From Kushneria konosiri (GTDB lineage Bacteria; Pseudomonadota; Gammaproteobacteria; Pseudomonadales; Halomonadaceae), in the NCBI RefSeq assembly GCF_002155145.1, contig NZ_CP021323.1, positions 186,001 to 250,000 of the forward strand: 64,000 bases of DNA. The letters run 5' to 3'. Under the pieces are notes generated by a model. The model was not told where the DNA came from and did not search any database. It worked only from the letters and a program-made list of their open reading frames with translations. How positions within the stretch are numbered: the first letter of the stretch is position 1; the number at the start of each line of letters is the position of its first letter. This document shows, one piece after another, positions 41,002-49,844 of this stretch. Both the position numbers and the translations under genes were made by a program.

Positions 41002-41568
41002 TTATGCGCGGCTGACGTACTCACCGCTGCGGGTATCGATCTTGAGCGTTTCACCCTGATTGATGAACAGCGGCACACGCACTACGGCACCGGTGGTCAG
41101 AGTGGCCGGCTTGGAGCCGCCCTGGGCCGTGTCACCCTTGAGGCCCGGATCGGTTTCCACCACTTCCAGTTCGATGAAGTTGGGCGGCGTGACCGAGATG
41201 GGATTGTCGTTCCAGAGCGTAATGGTGTAGACCACCTGTTCCTTGAGCCACTTGGAAGTGTCGCCCACGGCCTTCTTGTCGGCAGCGAACTGCTCAAACG
41301 AGCCGTCGGTTCTCATGAAGTGCCACATCTCGCCATCGTTGTAGAGATACTCCATGTCGATGTCGAGCACATCGGCACCTTCCAGCGATTCGCCGGACTT
41401 GAAAGTGCGTTCCCAGGTGCGGCCGGTCATCAGATTGCGCAGCTTGACGCGGTTGAAGGCCTGACCCTTGCCGGGTTTGACGAGCTCGTTTTCGACGATG
41501 TTGCAGGGATCGCCGTCGAGCATCACTTTCAGACCGCCCTTGAATTCGTTGGTAGAATAGCTTGCCAT
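41002..41568 (-). CDS. efp: Translation elongation factor P
   Basis: 188 residues, as in E. coli. It relieves ribosomes stalled on polyproline. The modification site is Lys34 in VKPGKGQAF, the lysine form that is beta-lysylated by EpmA/EpmB, rather than the arginine form rhamnosylated by EarP in Pseudomonas aeruginosa. Three-domain structure: KOW-like N domain, then two OB folds ending in [13 protein letters not shown]. Confidence 0.97.
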   Translation of the reverse strand: MASYSTNEFKGGLKVMLDGDPCNIVENELVKPGKGQAFNRVKLRNLMTGRTWERTFKSGESLEGADVLDIDMEYLYNDGEMWHFMRTDGSFEQFAADKKAVGDTSKWLKEQVVYTITLWNDNPISVTPPNFIELEVVETDPGLKGDTAQGGSKPATLTTGAVVRVPLFINQGETLKIDTRSGEYVSRA

Positions 41569-41706
41569 AACGCCTCGTTGTGTTCGCAGCCGTCTGAAAA
41601 CCAGAAAGACTGCGGGGACAGTAAATCAACAAAAGGCTCCGACGCCCTGCCCATTCGGGCCCGGCGACGTCGAAGCATTACAATGTATGCGATGATAACG
41701 CGAACC

Positions 41707-42765
41707 ATGCAGCCTGTGCAGACTATCTCTTTATCCGCTGACGGTAACGACAGCGATCCCGACCAGAGCTGGCAGTCGCAGCTCTCCGGCGCCCTTCGTG
41801 ACCCGAAGGCGCTGCTGGCCGCCGTTGGCCTTGACAACCGCTGGCTGCAGGGCGCCCGGGATGGCCACGAAGCCTTTGAGGTTCGGGTGCCACAGGCCTA
41901 TCTGTCGCGCATCAAAAAGGGCGATCCTGCTGATCCGCTGCTGCGACAGGTGCTTCCACTGGGCAGCGAGACACAGGCGGTGGCAGGCTATGTCACCGAC
42001 CCGCTGGAGGAGGCCGATCACACCCCGGCCGCCGGGCTGATTCACAAGTATGCCGCACGCGTATTGATGATCACCAGTGGGGCCTGTGCGATCAACTGCC
42101 GCTACTGCTTTCGACGCCATTTCCCCTACGAGGATCACGCCGCCTCCCGCGCACAGTGGCGCAAAACGCTCGACTATCTGCGTGATGACGAGTCACTGAT
42201 CGAGGCCATTCTTTCCGGGGGCGACCCGCTTGTCTCAAGCGATGCCAGGCTTTCCTGGCTGGTCGGCGAGCTTGATGCCATCCCCCATCTCAAGCGGCTT
42301 AGGCTGCATACGCGGCTGCCGGTGGTCATTCCCGATCGGGTCGATGACGCCATGCTTGAATGGCTCGCCGCGACGCGGCTTCAAAAGGTGGTCGTGCTGC
42401 ACATCAATCATGCCAATGAAATCGATGACAACGTGATCCGGGCCTGTGACAGGCTCAAGAGCGTTGGCGTGACGCTGCTTAACCAGAGCGTGCTGCTGCG
42501 TGGCGTCAACGACGATGTCGAGATCCTCAGAGCGCTGTCCGAGCGTCTGTTCGAGGCCGGCATCCTGCCCTACTACCTGCACGTGCTGGACCCGGTGGCG
42601 GGGGCCGCCCACTTTGATGTGCCGGATGATGAGGCTCAGCGACTTCATGACGCGCTAAGAGATCAGCTACCGGGATTCTTGCTGCCACGACTGGTGCGTG
42701 AGGTTCCAGGAGAGCAGGCCAAGACACCGGTCCAGGCCCACCACACGTCTTCGACGCCACGATAA
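41707..42765 (+). CDS. epmB: L-lysine 2,3-aminomutase-type EF-P enzyme EpmB
   Basis: 352 residues (E. coli 342). Radical-SAM enzyme that makes (R)-beta-lysine for EF-P. The cluster motif is CAINCRYC, C-x3-C-x2-C, at about residues 127-134, followed by FRRHFPY; also SGGDPL and LLNQSVLLRGVND. The ATG at 41707 gives the family length; the reading frame is open far upstream, but that part lies antisense to efp. It diverges from efp with a 138-bp shared regulatory gap. Confidence 0.94.
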   Translation: MQPVQTISLSADGNDSDPDQSWQSQLSGALRDPKALLAAVGLDNRWLQGARDGHEAFEVRVPQAYLSRIKKGDPADPLLRQVLPLGSETQAVAGYVTDPLEEADHTPAAGLIHKYAARVLMITSGACAINCRYCFRRHFPYEDHAASRAQWRKTLDYLRDDESLIEAILSGGDPLVSSDARLSWLVGELDAIPHLKRLRLHTRLPVVIPDRVDDAMLEWLAATRLQKVVVLHINHANEIDDNVIRACDRLKSVGVTLLNQSVLLRGVNDDVEILRALSERLFEAGILPYYLHVLDPVAGAAHFDVPDDEAQRLHDALRDQLPGFLLPRLVREVPGEQAKTPVQAHHTSSTPR

Positions 42766-42775
42766 ACCGGTCACC

Positions 42776-43105
42776 TCAGTCGTCGCAGGGTCCGTTTTTC
42801 CAAAGCGACACCAGCGACTCCGGAGCACGATGTTCGGGAACATGCAGGGTGATCACATCGCTATCGCTACCGACGGGCATGATAATGATGCGAAAATAGC
42901 GCTGGTCGCCCTGTCCGGCCTGATCTCCGGCACATTTCAGCTGTTCCGCTTCATCCAGCAGTCTGCAGACCTTCTTGCGCTGCGACAGGGAGCAATCATG
43001 AAAGGCGATCTCGCGAGGACGCACCAGTGCCGGCATATGGGCCACGCCGCCCTCTCGCGCCAGGCGAACGCGTGCACGTTCGCCCAGAGTGTGTTGATAA
43101 CTCAT
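42776..43105 (-). CDS. Emfourin-like inhibitor of the protealysin-type protease
   Basis: 109 residues resembling emfourin, the inhibitor encoded with protealysin in Serratia. Matching features are LAREGG followed by a proline-containing strand, QRKKVCRLLDEA, then GDQRYFRIII and a C-terminal PESLVSLWKNG. Emfourin binds the active site of M4 proteases of the protealysin group. The ATG overlaps the stop of the upstream M4 protease gene (43102-43105), implying coupled synthesis. Identification is from memory of the family; no other role is suggested by the sequence. Confidence 0.8.
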   Translation of the reverse strand: MSYQHTLGERARVRLAREGGVAHMPALVRPREIAFHDCSLSQRKKVCRLLDEAEQLKCAGDQAGQGDQRYFRIIIMPVGSDSDVITLHVPEHRAPESLVSLWKNGPCDD

Positions 43106-44145
43106 ACTTCGACACCTACGCCCAGCCAGCCATCGCGGACGGCATCACGCACCTCGTTGCCTTCAAACAACTGGTCGGCGTTGTCCAGCGTCAGGCGGGC
43201 GAAGTCCTCGAATTCAGCATCGTTGGCCAGTCGGTTGTCAGTCAACGTGGCATACCAGACCCGCCCGGCGCGGTCCCAGCTGTAGCCACCCAGCGCCATG
43301 GCCGTCAGGTAAAAGGCGCGATTGGGAATGCCGGAATTGATATGAACGCCGCCGTTGTCCTCATTGGTTTCCACGAAATCGCGCATGTGCGCCGGCTGCG
43401 GGTCACGGCCCAGCAGCGGATCATCGTAGGCCGTGCCGGGTTCGGACATTGAACGCAGTCCCGTGCCGTTGATACCGGGGGCCAGCAGCGCCCGACCGAT
43501 CGACCAGTCAGCCTCGTCAACCGTCTGATTGGCGTCGTACTGGGCCACCATCACGCCGAAAACATCCGAGACGGATTCATTCAACGCACCCGACTGGTTG
43601 TAGTACACAAGGCCTGCTTCACGCTCGATAATGCCATGGGTCAGTTCATGGGCAACCACATCCAGCGCTTTCGTGAAGGAAAGAAAGATTTCGCCATCAC
43701 CATCGCCAAAGACCATCTGATAGCCGTTCCAGAAGGCATTCTGATAGTCCTCGCCATAATGCACGGTACCCAATAGCGCACCGCCCTCATCATCGATGGC
43801 GTTGCGCTCAAACACTTCCCAGAAAAAACGGTAGGTCGCGCCGAGGTCCTTGTAGGCTTCATCCACGGCCTCATCACCAGTGCTATGCTGCCCCTCGCGC
43901 CGCACCTGCTCTCCCGGCAATTCCATGGTGTTGCCCGCGTCAAAAATGTAACGCAGGGGTTCACCCCTGGCGCCACGACGCGCATCGGTGGGCGACGTGT
44001 GACGCTCGGTGCGGGCCCTGAAACGGGAATCGAGTGTCAGGGTGTTCAACGCGCAACGGCGATGGCGGTCGTTGCCGTGTTCAATCAGGTAATTGAGTAG
44101 ATGGGGGGGAATGACCCCATAAGGGTTGTTGCGCGTCGCCTTCAT
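43102..44145 (-). CDS. Protealysin-like M4 neutral metalloprotease
   Basis: 347 residues (protealysin 341). The zinc motif HELTH is at 166-170, the third ligand Glu190 in NESVSD, and His268 in VHINSG completes the site. The propeptide is short (about 50-60 residues) and carries a PPHLL motif at 13-17, the mark of the protealysin rather than thermolysin subgroup. No signal peptide is present, so the protein is cytoplasmic or exported by another route. The start at 44145 has a GGAGGG site. It is coupled to the emfourin-like inhibitor. Confidence 0.9.
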   Translation of the reverse strand: MKATRNNPYGVIPPHLLNYLIEHGNDRHRRCALNTLTLDSRFRARTERHTSPTDARRGARGEPLRYIFDAGNTMELPGEQVRREGQHSTGDEAVDEAYKDLGATYRFFWEVFERNAIDDEGGALLGTVHYGEDYQNAFWNGYQMVFGDGDGEIFLSFTKALDVVAHELTHGIIEREAGLVYYNQSGALNESVSDVFGVMVAQYDANQTVDEADWSIGRALLAPGINGTGLRSMSEPGTAYDDPLLGRDPQPAHMRDFVETNEDNGGVHINSGIPNRAFYLTAMALGGYSWDRAGRVWYATLTDNRLANDAEFEDFARLTLDNADQLFEGNEVRDAVRDGWLGVGVEV

Positions 44146-44264
44146 GATGACCCTCCAACTGTCCACCGCAGTCACCTCACACAAGGGGTGTGCGGCCGTC
44201 ACTGTCTGTCATTGAATCCTTTCGCCAATAAGCCTAGTCGATCACGGACGGGGGACTCCTTTAA

Positions 44265-44283
44265 GTGTGATGAATCGTCACAC
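44265..44283. promoter_or_regulatory. Inverted repeat upstream of the protease/inhibitor operon
   Basis: GTGTGA (44265-44270) and TCACAC (44278-44283) flank 7 bp. It looks like a CRP half-site pair but with one extra spacer base (CRP uses 6). It lies 120 bp upstream of the protease start and could bind a regulator; no promoter was confidently placed beside it. Confidence 0.35.
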
Positions 44284-44340
44284 CGACTTTTGTCTAACCC
44301 CGCCCGAGATTACAGATTTCGCTGCCTGACGTGCTGCCCG

Positions 44341-45732
44341 TCAGGATGACGGCTGACGCAGTGCCTCGAGCACGCTGCTGCTGGGAAACCCATCCGGGGT
44401 CCTGCCGACACTGCGCTGCCAGGCCCGCAGCCCTTCCCGGGTATTGGGGCCCATGATGCCGTCGGGCGTGCCGGTGCCAAAGCCCTTCTGATTCAATAGC
44501 GTCTGCATTTCTTTGGTCTGCGAACGCGTCAGCGGTTTCAGACCTCGCGGCCAGTTACCCTGTACGCCGGGACCGCCATCAATGCGCTGTGACAATAGCG
44601 CCACGGCGAGTGCGTAGCTGGTGGCATTGTTGTAGCGCATGATGACGCGAAAGTTGGGCCCGACCAGAAAGGCAGGTCCCTGAGCGCCGGCGGGGGCAAT
44701 AACGGAGGCCTGATCGAACGCCGGCATGGATTGCCCCTGCACCGGGCGAACGCCCTGCGCCTGCCAGTCCTGAGTGGACTGACGCGTGGAGAGTTCGGTA
44801 CGGGTGTAGTCAAAGCCGTCCGGCAACGTGACTTCAACGCCCCAGGGCTGACCACGCTGCCAGCCATTTTTGACCAGATAGTTGGCAGTAGACGCCATGA
44901 CATCAGGGATACTGCCCCAGATATCGCGACGACCGTCGTTATCGCCATCCACGGCATAGGCCAGAAAGCTGGTGGGGATAAACTGGGTATGCCCCATCGC
45001 ACCGGCCCAGGACCCCAGCATATGGTCACGGTCGATATCGCCTTCCTGAATGATGCGCAGCGCCGCCATCAGCTGCTCTTCGGCAAAGGCATGGCGTCGC
45101 CCCTCATAGCCAAGCGTGGCAAAGGCATCGATGGTCGAGAAGCTGCCGAAGTTGCTGCCATAGTTGCTTTCGATACCCCATATGGCCGTAATGACCGAGC
45201 CCGGAACGCCGTAACGGTTCTGCACCTGGTCGACAGTGCTGCGATGCGCGGCCAGCTTCTGGCGGCCATTATCGACCCGGCTTGTGGAGGCTGCGCTGTC
45301 GAGGTACTCCCAGATCGCCCGGGTAAACTCCGGCTGCGAACGGTCCAGCTCAATGATGCGCGGCTGATAGCGCACGTTTGCCAGTGCCTCGTCCAGCGTG
45401 GCAGGCGTAATGCCCTGCGCGCGCGCTTTCTGTCGAAACTCGCTGACCCATTGATCAAAGGATTCACGCTCGGCAGGCATCTGGTCATCGCGGCCGGGAG
45501 CGCTGGCGTCGGCGACCGGCGATGACGTGCCGATACCCTTGTCACTGGAAACTTCGTTCGCTGACGCCGCCTGTGGTGTGGACGATGTCTGCGACGATGG
45601 CGAGGCACCCGCCTGGCAGCCCTGCATCACGCCGCTGCCAAGCAACAGTGTCAGCATCAGCGTACGCGCGCGCGTCACTGACATGCCGGCGACGCGACAT
45701 GATGATTCCTTTTCCTGAACTCGTAGTGGCAT
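44341..45732 (-). CDS. MltB-family lytic murein transglycosylase lipoprotein with PG-binding domain
   Basis: 463 residues. A lipobox MQGC puts the lipidated Cys at residue 39; starting at the ATG at 45684 instead would give a more usual 22-residue signal, but the 45732 start has the better ribosome-binding site (AGGAAAG). The catalytic domain (about 95-385) has the Glu in AIWGIESNYGS, GAMGHTQFIP and VDGDNDGRRDIW. The C-terminal PG_binding_1 domain (about 400-460) includes LNQKGFGTGTPDGIMG. It cleaves glycan strands, forming 1,6-anhydromuropeptides, in the outer-membrane periplasmic face. Confidence 0.92.
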   Translation of the reverse strand: MPLRVQEKESSCRVAGMSVTRARTLMLTLLLGSGVMQGCQAGASPSSQTSSTPQAASANEVSSDKGIGTSSPVADASAPGRDDQMPAERESFDQWVSEFRQKARAQGITPATLDEALANVRYQPRIIELDRSQPEFTRAIWEYLDSAASTSRVDNGRQKLAAHRSTVDQVQNRYGVPGSVITAIWGIESNYGSNFGSFSTIDAFATLGYEGRRHAFAEEQLMAALRIIQEGDIDRDHMLGSWAGAMGHTQFIPTSFLAYAVDGDNDGRRDIWGSIPDVMASTANYLVKNGWQRGQPWGVEVTLPDGFDYTRTELSTRQSTQDWQAQGVRPVQGQSMPAFDQASVIAPAGAQGPAFLVGPNFRVIMRYNNATSYALAVALLSQRIDGGPGVQGNWPRGLKPLTRSQTKEMQTLLNQKGFGTGTPDGIMGPNTREGLRAWQRSVGRTPDGFPSSSVLEALRQPSS

Positions 45733-45877
45733 TACCGCTTTCCTGTCTGATGAGCTGAACTATCATGGCTGATAATGCAGGGCATTGACCACTTTTGAGC
45801 CCATGACGTGACCGGGTATTTCAGCATCGCTTCATGGAGTGCCCGACAGGCCAATTCACGGATGACAGGATAAAGGC

Positions 45878-46348
45878 ATGAGCAGGTCAAAGGCCGCCCT
45901 GACCGGGCAGCCAGATCAAAATGATGGCAAGAAGCCGGACTGTCGCAGGCATCCGGAACATTATCGAGTGGGCCGTGGTGAACAGGGCGTACTCACCGTT
46001 GAACCCTACAAGGGAGAGCTGCTGCCCCACTGGCGCTTCAAGACGCCGGACGATGCGCGCGCCTCATCTCAAAAGCTGCTGGAAATGTTTGAGGATTACC
46101 GCGCTCATGATGACTTTGTCGGCATGGACATGGCGCGCAAGTTCATTCAGATGGGCCATACCCGCGCCCGACGCTATGCCAACTATCCCGGCGGGCGCAA
46201 ATACGATAAAAATGGTGAGATTCGCGAGCGCGACATTGACGAGGAAAAGGCCGAATCGGCGGCCATCTTTGAAAAGGTCTGGATAAAGGTTCGCGAGGAC
46301 GAGGACTATCTGAAACGCAAGAAGGCCCATCAGCGCGCTTATGGCTGA
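45878..46348 (+). CDS. DUF4385 family protein
   Basis: 156 residues. Conserved-looking segments are GVLTVEPYKGELLPHWRFKTPDDA, DFVGMDMARKFIQMGHTRARRYANYPGGRKY, which match DUF4385. It is soluble, basic and aromatic-rich, without a signal peptide. Function is unknown. It is followed after 41 bp by a CHMI-like gene on the same strand. Confidence 0.75.
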   Translation: MSRSKAALTGQPDQNDGKKPDCRRHPEHYRVGRGEQGVLTVEPYKGELLPHWRFKTPDDARASSQKLLEMFEDYRAHDDFVGMDMARKFIQMGHTRARRYANYPGGRKYDKNGEIRERDIDEEKAESAAIFEKVWIKVREDEDYLKRKKAHQRAYG

Positions 46349-46389
46349 CAACCATCGTAGCCGCAAGGCCTCCATCACGGAACATCGAC

Positions 46390-46719
46390 ATGCCCACACT
46401 ACTTTTCCATCACTCCGGCGAGCTTTCTGATGACACGCTTGCCCCGCTGATGGACGCCCTGCATCACTGCGCGCTGGATTCAGGACTGTTTGAAGCGCGT
46501 GCCATCAAGGTCGCCACGCTGCCCCTTTTTCACACGCGTCAGGCCGGCGAGGCAAAACCCTTCGCCATGCTGCAGGTACGCCTGTTTGCCGGACGAACAC
46601 AAAACCAGCGGCTGGCACTGTCAACTGCCCTGCTGTCCACCATCAACGAGCATATAGGCGAGCACATGAGCGCCACTGTCGAGATGGTGGAAACCGATCG
46701 CGACACTTTCTCGCGCTGA
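46390..46719 (+). CDS. 5-carboxymethyl-2-hydroxymuconate isomerase-like tautomerase
   Basis: 109 residues of the CHMI (HpaF) family in the tautomerase superfamily, where Pro2 (exposed after Met removal) is the catalytic base; MP starts this protein. Matching elements are SGLFEARAIKVATLP and LQVRLFAGRTQNQRLALSTALL. No homoprotocatechuate pathway genes lie nearby, so the substrate is unknown. It ends 4 bp from the convergent PilZ/HD-GYP gene. Confidence 0.75.
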   Translation: MPTLLFHHSGELSDDTLAPLMDALHHCALDSGLFEARAIKVATLPLFHTRQAGEAKPFAMLQVRLFAGRTQNQRLALSTALLSTINEHIGEHMSATVEMVETDRDTFSR

Positions 46720-46723
46720 GAGA

Positions 46724-48454
46724 TCACCAGGGCGTCATCGCACTGTCATGGCGCCCGACACAACCTTCAAGCGATCCCAGTTGCACCAGTTCTTCCCCTT
46801 CAAGCATCTGATTCATGCGCTTGTTGTGAGTCAGCTCACGCACCACTCGTACCCGTGACGGCTGCCCCCTGGCATCAAGGCGCATGACCCAGGCCTGAAA
46901 GCCGCTTGAAAATGCGACCAGCGAGCCAATTGGTGTGAATCCGTAGCGTTTGACGTAGCGATTGACACTGGCAGTATCAAACTGACTGCCGGCGTTGAAA
47001 ATGTGGCGATAGATATCCAGCGGCAGCCAGGCCGGACGATCCGAACGTGCGCGACTCATGGCATCCATGGCATCCACCACCGCGGCCATCCGCGCCAGAC
47101 GGTTCAGCGAATGCCCTTTCAGAGCGCGTGGATAGCCACTGCCGTCGAGTCGCTCGTTGATACTCAGCAGCACATCCCGGCGCATGTCGGAGGAAACGCC
47201 GTCTCTTTCGATGCGAAAGCGCAGCAGTTCCACGTGGGCATGCAGGTGCGACAGCATGGCATCGTCCATGCTGCCCTGATGCAACCGCACCTCTTCGGGC
47301 AGCAGGATCTTGCCGAAATCATGCACCATTGCACAGGCCATCATCTGCACGATCTGGTCCGTGGTACGGTCACCGCTTTCCAGATCAGCCAGTCGCACAG
47401 CGACCGACAGACCATGGCATACCAGCGGCGTGGAATGAGGCTCGACACAGGCCAGCGCATACAAAAGCGCCTGGCGATCTTCCTGCAACAGCGACAACAG
47501 CATGCGTGACTGCTCACACAGCACCGCTGTTTCCAGACTCATGCCGGCCTGCAGATTGATTAGCTGGACGCCCAGCGCGCGGGCAATGCTCTTGACGTTA
47601 TCAAACAGGGGCAGTGACACCGGCGCCTCTTCCTGAGGAGAAGCCAAAGGCTCCATCTCAAGGGCGGCACTGCCTTCGTTAAAAAGCCTTGAAGGGGCCA
47701 CCGCCCGTTCAATCGGAGCCTCCAGACGCACGGCCTCTCGCTCAATTTCGCGCACATAAAACCAGACCTTGCGCTCAAAATCGGCCAGGCTGGCATCAAA
47801 GACAATCCCTACCAGCACATCGCTGTTGTCATCGCTACAGCGCATATGACGCACGCAGCCGCTGGCGTCAAAGACCTCGGAGTTGGGAAAGACCGCCCGC
47901 AGCCGATGCAGCGGCATGCCGATCTGAAAATTGATCGCGTCGTTGACCGACACCGCAATCAGACAGCCACCAATGGAGAGATCCACCAGCCGCCCCTCTA
48001 CTTCGCAGCCGCCTCGCTGCGCGGTCATGAGCATATTGACCTTCATGCCACGCTCGAGTGTGGCTCGAAAAAGATTGCGCTGGCGAGTCAGCTTGAGCGA
48101 TACGGGCAGTGCCGCACGAATATCGAGCCAGTCGCCCTGCCCGCCGATCTTGAGCGGACGCATCATTGCGCTGCTCATCGTCATCGAGCTGTACTGGATA
48201 TCAAGATAAAACGGAAGGCGCTGGGTCAGAAGCGAATCGAGATCCCTGAGAGCACTGGCCCTGAGCACGCACTGATGCAGATCGCGGTCCAGCAGGGCCA
48301 GGGTGACGGGATACTGAACGTCAAGGTCTTCAAACCGAATCGTGAGTCGAGCATCACTACTGATCAGATCAGCAAAGGTGTCGACGATCTGATCCGGCGC
48401 GCCGATGTCCAGGTGACGCGCCTTGCTTACATTGAGATTGGAATCTGGAAACAT
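46724..48454 (-). CDS. PilZ (YcgR-like) and HD-GYP domain protein, catalytic site partly degenerate
   Basis: 576 residues. Region 1-115 resembles the YcgR N-terminal domain. The PilZ domain follows with c-di-GMP motifs RNLFR (126-130, R-x3-R) and DLSIGG (159-164, D-x-S-x2-G). An HD-GYP-type domain occupies about 285-510: HD at 378-379 and DGSGYP at 437-442 are retained, but the canonical HHE triplet before it reads INE (432-434). Loss of both metal-ligand histidines suggests weak or no phosphodiesterase activity and a sensory role. The ATG at 48454 is preferred over an upstream GTG at 48508. Confidence 0.85.
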   Translation of the reverse strand: MFPDSNLNVSKARHLDIGAPDQIVDTFADLISSDARLTIRFEDLDVQYPVTLALLDRDLHQCVLRASALRDLDSLLTQRLPFYLDIQYSSMTMSSAMMRPLKIGGQGDWLDIRAALPVSLKLTRQRNLFRATLERGMKVNMLMTAQRGGCEVEGRLVDLSIGGCLIAVSVNDAINFQIGMPLHRLRAVFPNSEVFDASGCVRHMRCSDDNSDVLVGIVFDASLADFERKVWFYVREIEREAVRLEAPIERAVAPSRLFNEGSAALEMEPLASPQEEAPVSLPLFDNVKSIARALGVQLINLQAGMSLETAVLCEQSRMLLSLLQEDRQALLYALACVEPHSTPLVCHGLSVAVRLADLESGDRTTDQIVQMMACAMVHDFGKILLPEEVRLHQGSMDDAMLSHLHAHVELLRFRIERDGVSSDMRRDVLLSINERLDGSGYPRALKGHSLNRLARMAAVVDAMDAMSRARSDRPAWLPLDIYRHIFNAGSQFDTASVNRYVKRYGFTPIGSLVAFSSGFQAWVMRLDARGQPSRVRVVRELTHNKRMNQMLEGEELVQLGSLEGCVGRHDSAMTPW

Positions 48455-48555
48455 GAGATTATCCACCGGGCAGGCATTGAGCGCCCTAAATGCCCGTGAT
48501 ATCGGCACGTTACCGCCTTACTTGAGTGCGAACCCTGCGACCTGCCCCCCGAGCC

Positions 48556-49752
48556 TCACCCCTGCATTCGGCAATGAGCGTCGTGGCCCAGCAGATACAA
48601 AATGGCGTCCAGCCCGAGAACGGACAGCGACATGCGCGCCTTTTGCCGCACCAGCGGCTTGGCGTGAAAGGCAACGCCCAGCCCGGCCTCAGCCAGCATT
48701 TTCAGATCGTTGGCGCCATCACCGACGGCCACGGTCTGCTCTGGCGCAATACCGTGACGCTCAGCGATTTCCCTGAGCAGCACCGCCTTGCGCTCGGCAT
48801 CCACAATCGGCAGATGCACCTCTCCGGTGACGATGCCGTTCTCGATCACAAGCTCGTTGGCGTGAACCTCGTCAAAGCCAAGCCGCTTTTGCAGATAGCG
48901 AGCAAAATAGGTAAAGCCACCCGACAGGATCGCCGTGCGATAGCCGAGTCGTTTAAGGCTTGCCATCAGGCACTCAAGGCCGTCCATCAACTCAAGGCCA
49001 TCGGCCACCTCTTCAAGCACCGATTCGCTGAGTCCGTTGAGCATCGCCATACGCTCGCGAAAGCTCTGCTGGAAGTCGATTTCACCGCGCATGGCGCGCT
49101 CGGTGATGGCCGCTACCGCCTCATAAACACCATGGCGACGCGCCAGTTCATCGATCACCTCGGCCTTGATCAGGGTGGAGTCCATGTCAAAGCAGATCAA
49201 CCGGCGCTGATGACGCCATGGGCTATCTTCCTGCAGGACGATATCCACGCCCTGCTCCGCGCCGAGCGCCAGAAGCTCTTGCCTAAAAACATCGATATCC
49301 ATCGCCTCGCCGCGAAGGTGATATTCCAGGCACACCCCCTCGACAGGCACGCGCTCGATCAGAGAAAACGATCCGGACAAACGCTGCATCCGCTCGATGA
49401 CAAGCCCCTGCTTACCTATCCAGCGATCCACCTGCGCCAACAGACCCGCCGGCAACTGCGCGGCCATGAGCGTCATGATCAGCCCTGAAACCTGATGCCG
49501 TCCCTCCCAGTACTCATATGTCGCCTGATCAATCTCATGAAGCGACAGTTCAAGTCCTGTGGCGTCGCTCACGGCCTGAAGCGATGGCATCTCATCACCC
49601 TCGATCAGCGCCTCAAGCACGGCCTGACCCAGCGTGACGCGCTGATCGATGTCGAGCAGCTGAATGCCGCTGTCATCAAGCGTCTGGCTCAATGTGGCCA
49701 GCTGGTTGGCCCTGGCCGGACCGGTGGCACGTAGCAGCAGCCTTTGATTCAT
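48556..49752 (-). CDS. serB: Phosphoserine phosphatase SerB
   Basis: 398 residues. The N-terminal half holds an ACT-like regulatory region; the HAD phosphatase (about 185-390) has the nucleophile in FDMDSTLI, SGGFTYF and GDGANDLKML. It completes serine synthesis. The ATG at 49752 (MNQRLLLRATGP) matches the family; another lies 15 bp upstream. It follows parC after a terminator. E. coli SerB is shorter (322); pseudomonad forms have about 400 residues. Confidence 0.95.
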   Translation of the reverse strand: MNQRLLLRATGPARANQLATLSQTLDDSGIQLLDIDQRVTLGQAVLEALIEGDEMPSLQAVSDATGLELSLHEIDQATYEYWEGRHQVSGLIMTLMAAQLPAGLLAQVDRWIGKQGLVIERMQRLSGSFSLIERVPVEGVCLEYHLRGEAMDIDVFRQELLALGAEQGVDIVLQEDSPWRHQRRLICFDMDSTLIKAEVIDELARRHGVYEAVAAITERAMRGEIDFQQSFRERMAMLNGLSESVLEEVADGLELMDGLECLMASLKRLGYRTAILSGGFTYFARYLQKRLGFDEVHANELVIENGIVTGEVHLPIVDAERKAVLLREIAERHGIAPEQTVAVGDGANDLKMLAEAGLGVAFHAKPLVRQKARMSLSVLGLDAILYLLGHDAHCRMQG

Positions 49753-49776
49753 GTTGTTCTCTTGCATGTTCCAGGG

Positions 49777-49814
49777 AAAAAAAGCTCAAGGCCGGGGGTT
49801 ACCCCACCGGCCTT
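49777..49814 (-). terminator. Terminator of parC
   Basis: AAGGCCGG (49788-49795) pairs with CCGGCCTT (49807-49814); on the minus strand the stem is followed by GAGC and a seven-T tract. It lies 31 bp after the parC stop and just before serB. Confidence 0.75.
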
Positions 49815-49844
49815 TCCAATGACGATCCGTCGCATCACAACGTG

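Noticed and set aside
40966-41706. Open frame extending epmB by 247 codons upstream
   Set aside because: This part is antisense to efp, has no similarity to EpmB, and the family start is at 41707.
44265-44283. CRP binding site
   Set aside because: The two half sites are separated by 7 bp instead of 6; recorded only as an unassigned inverted repeat.
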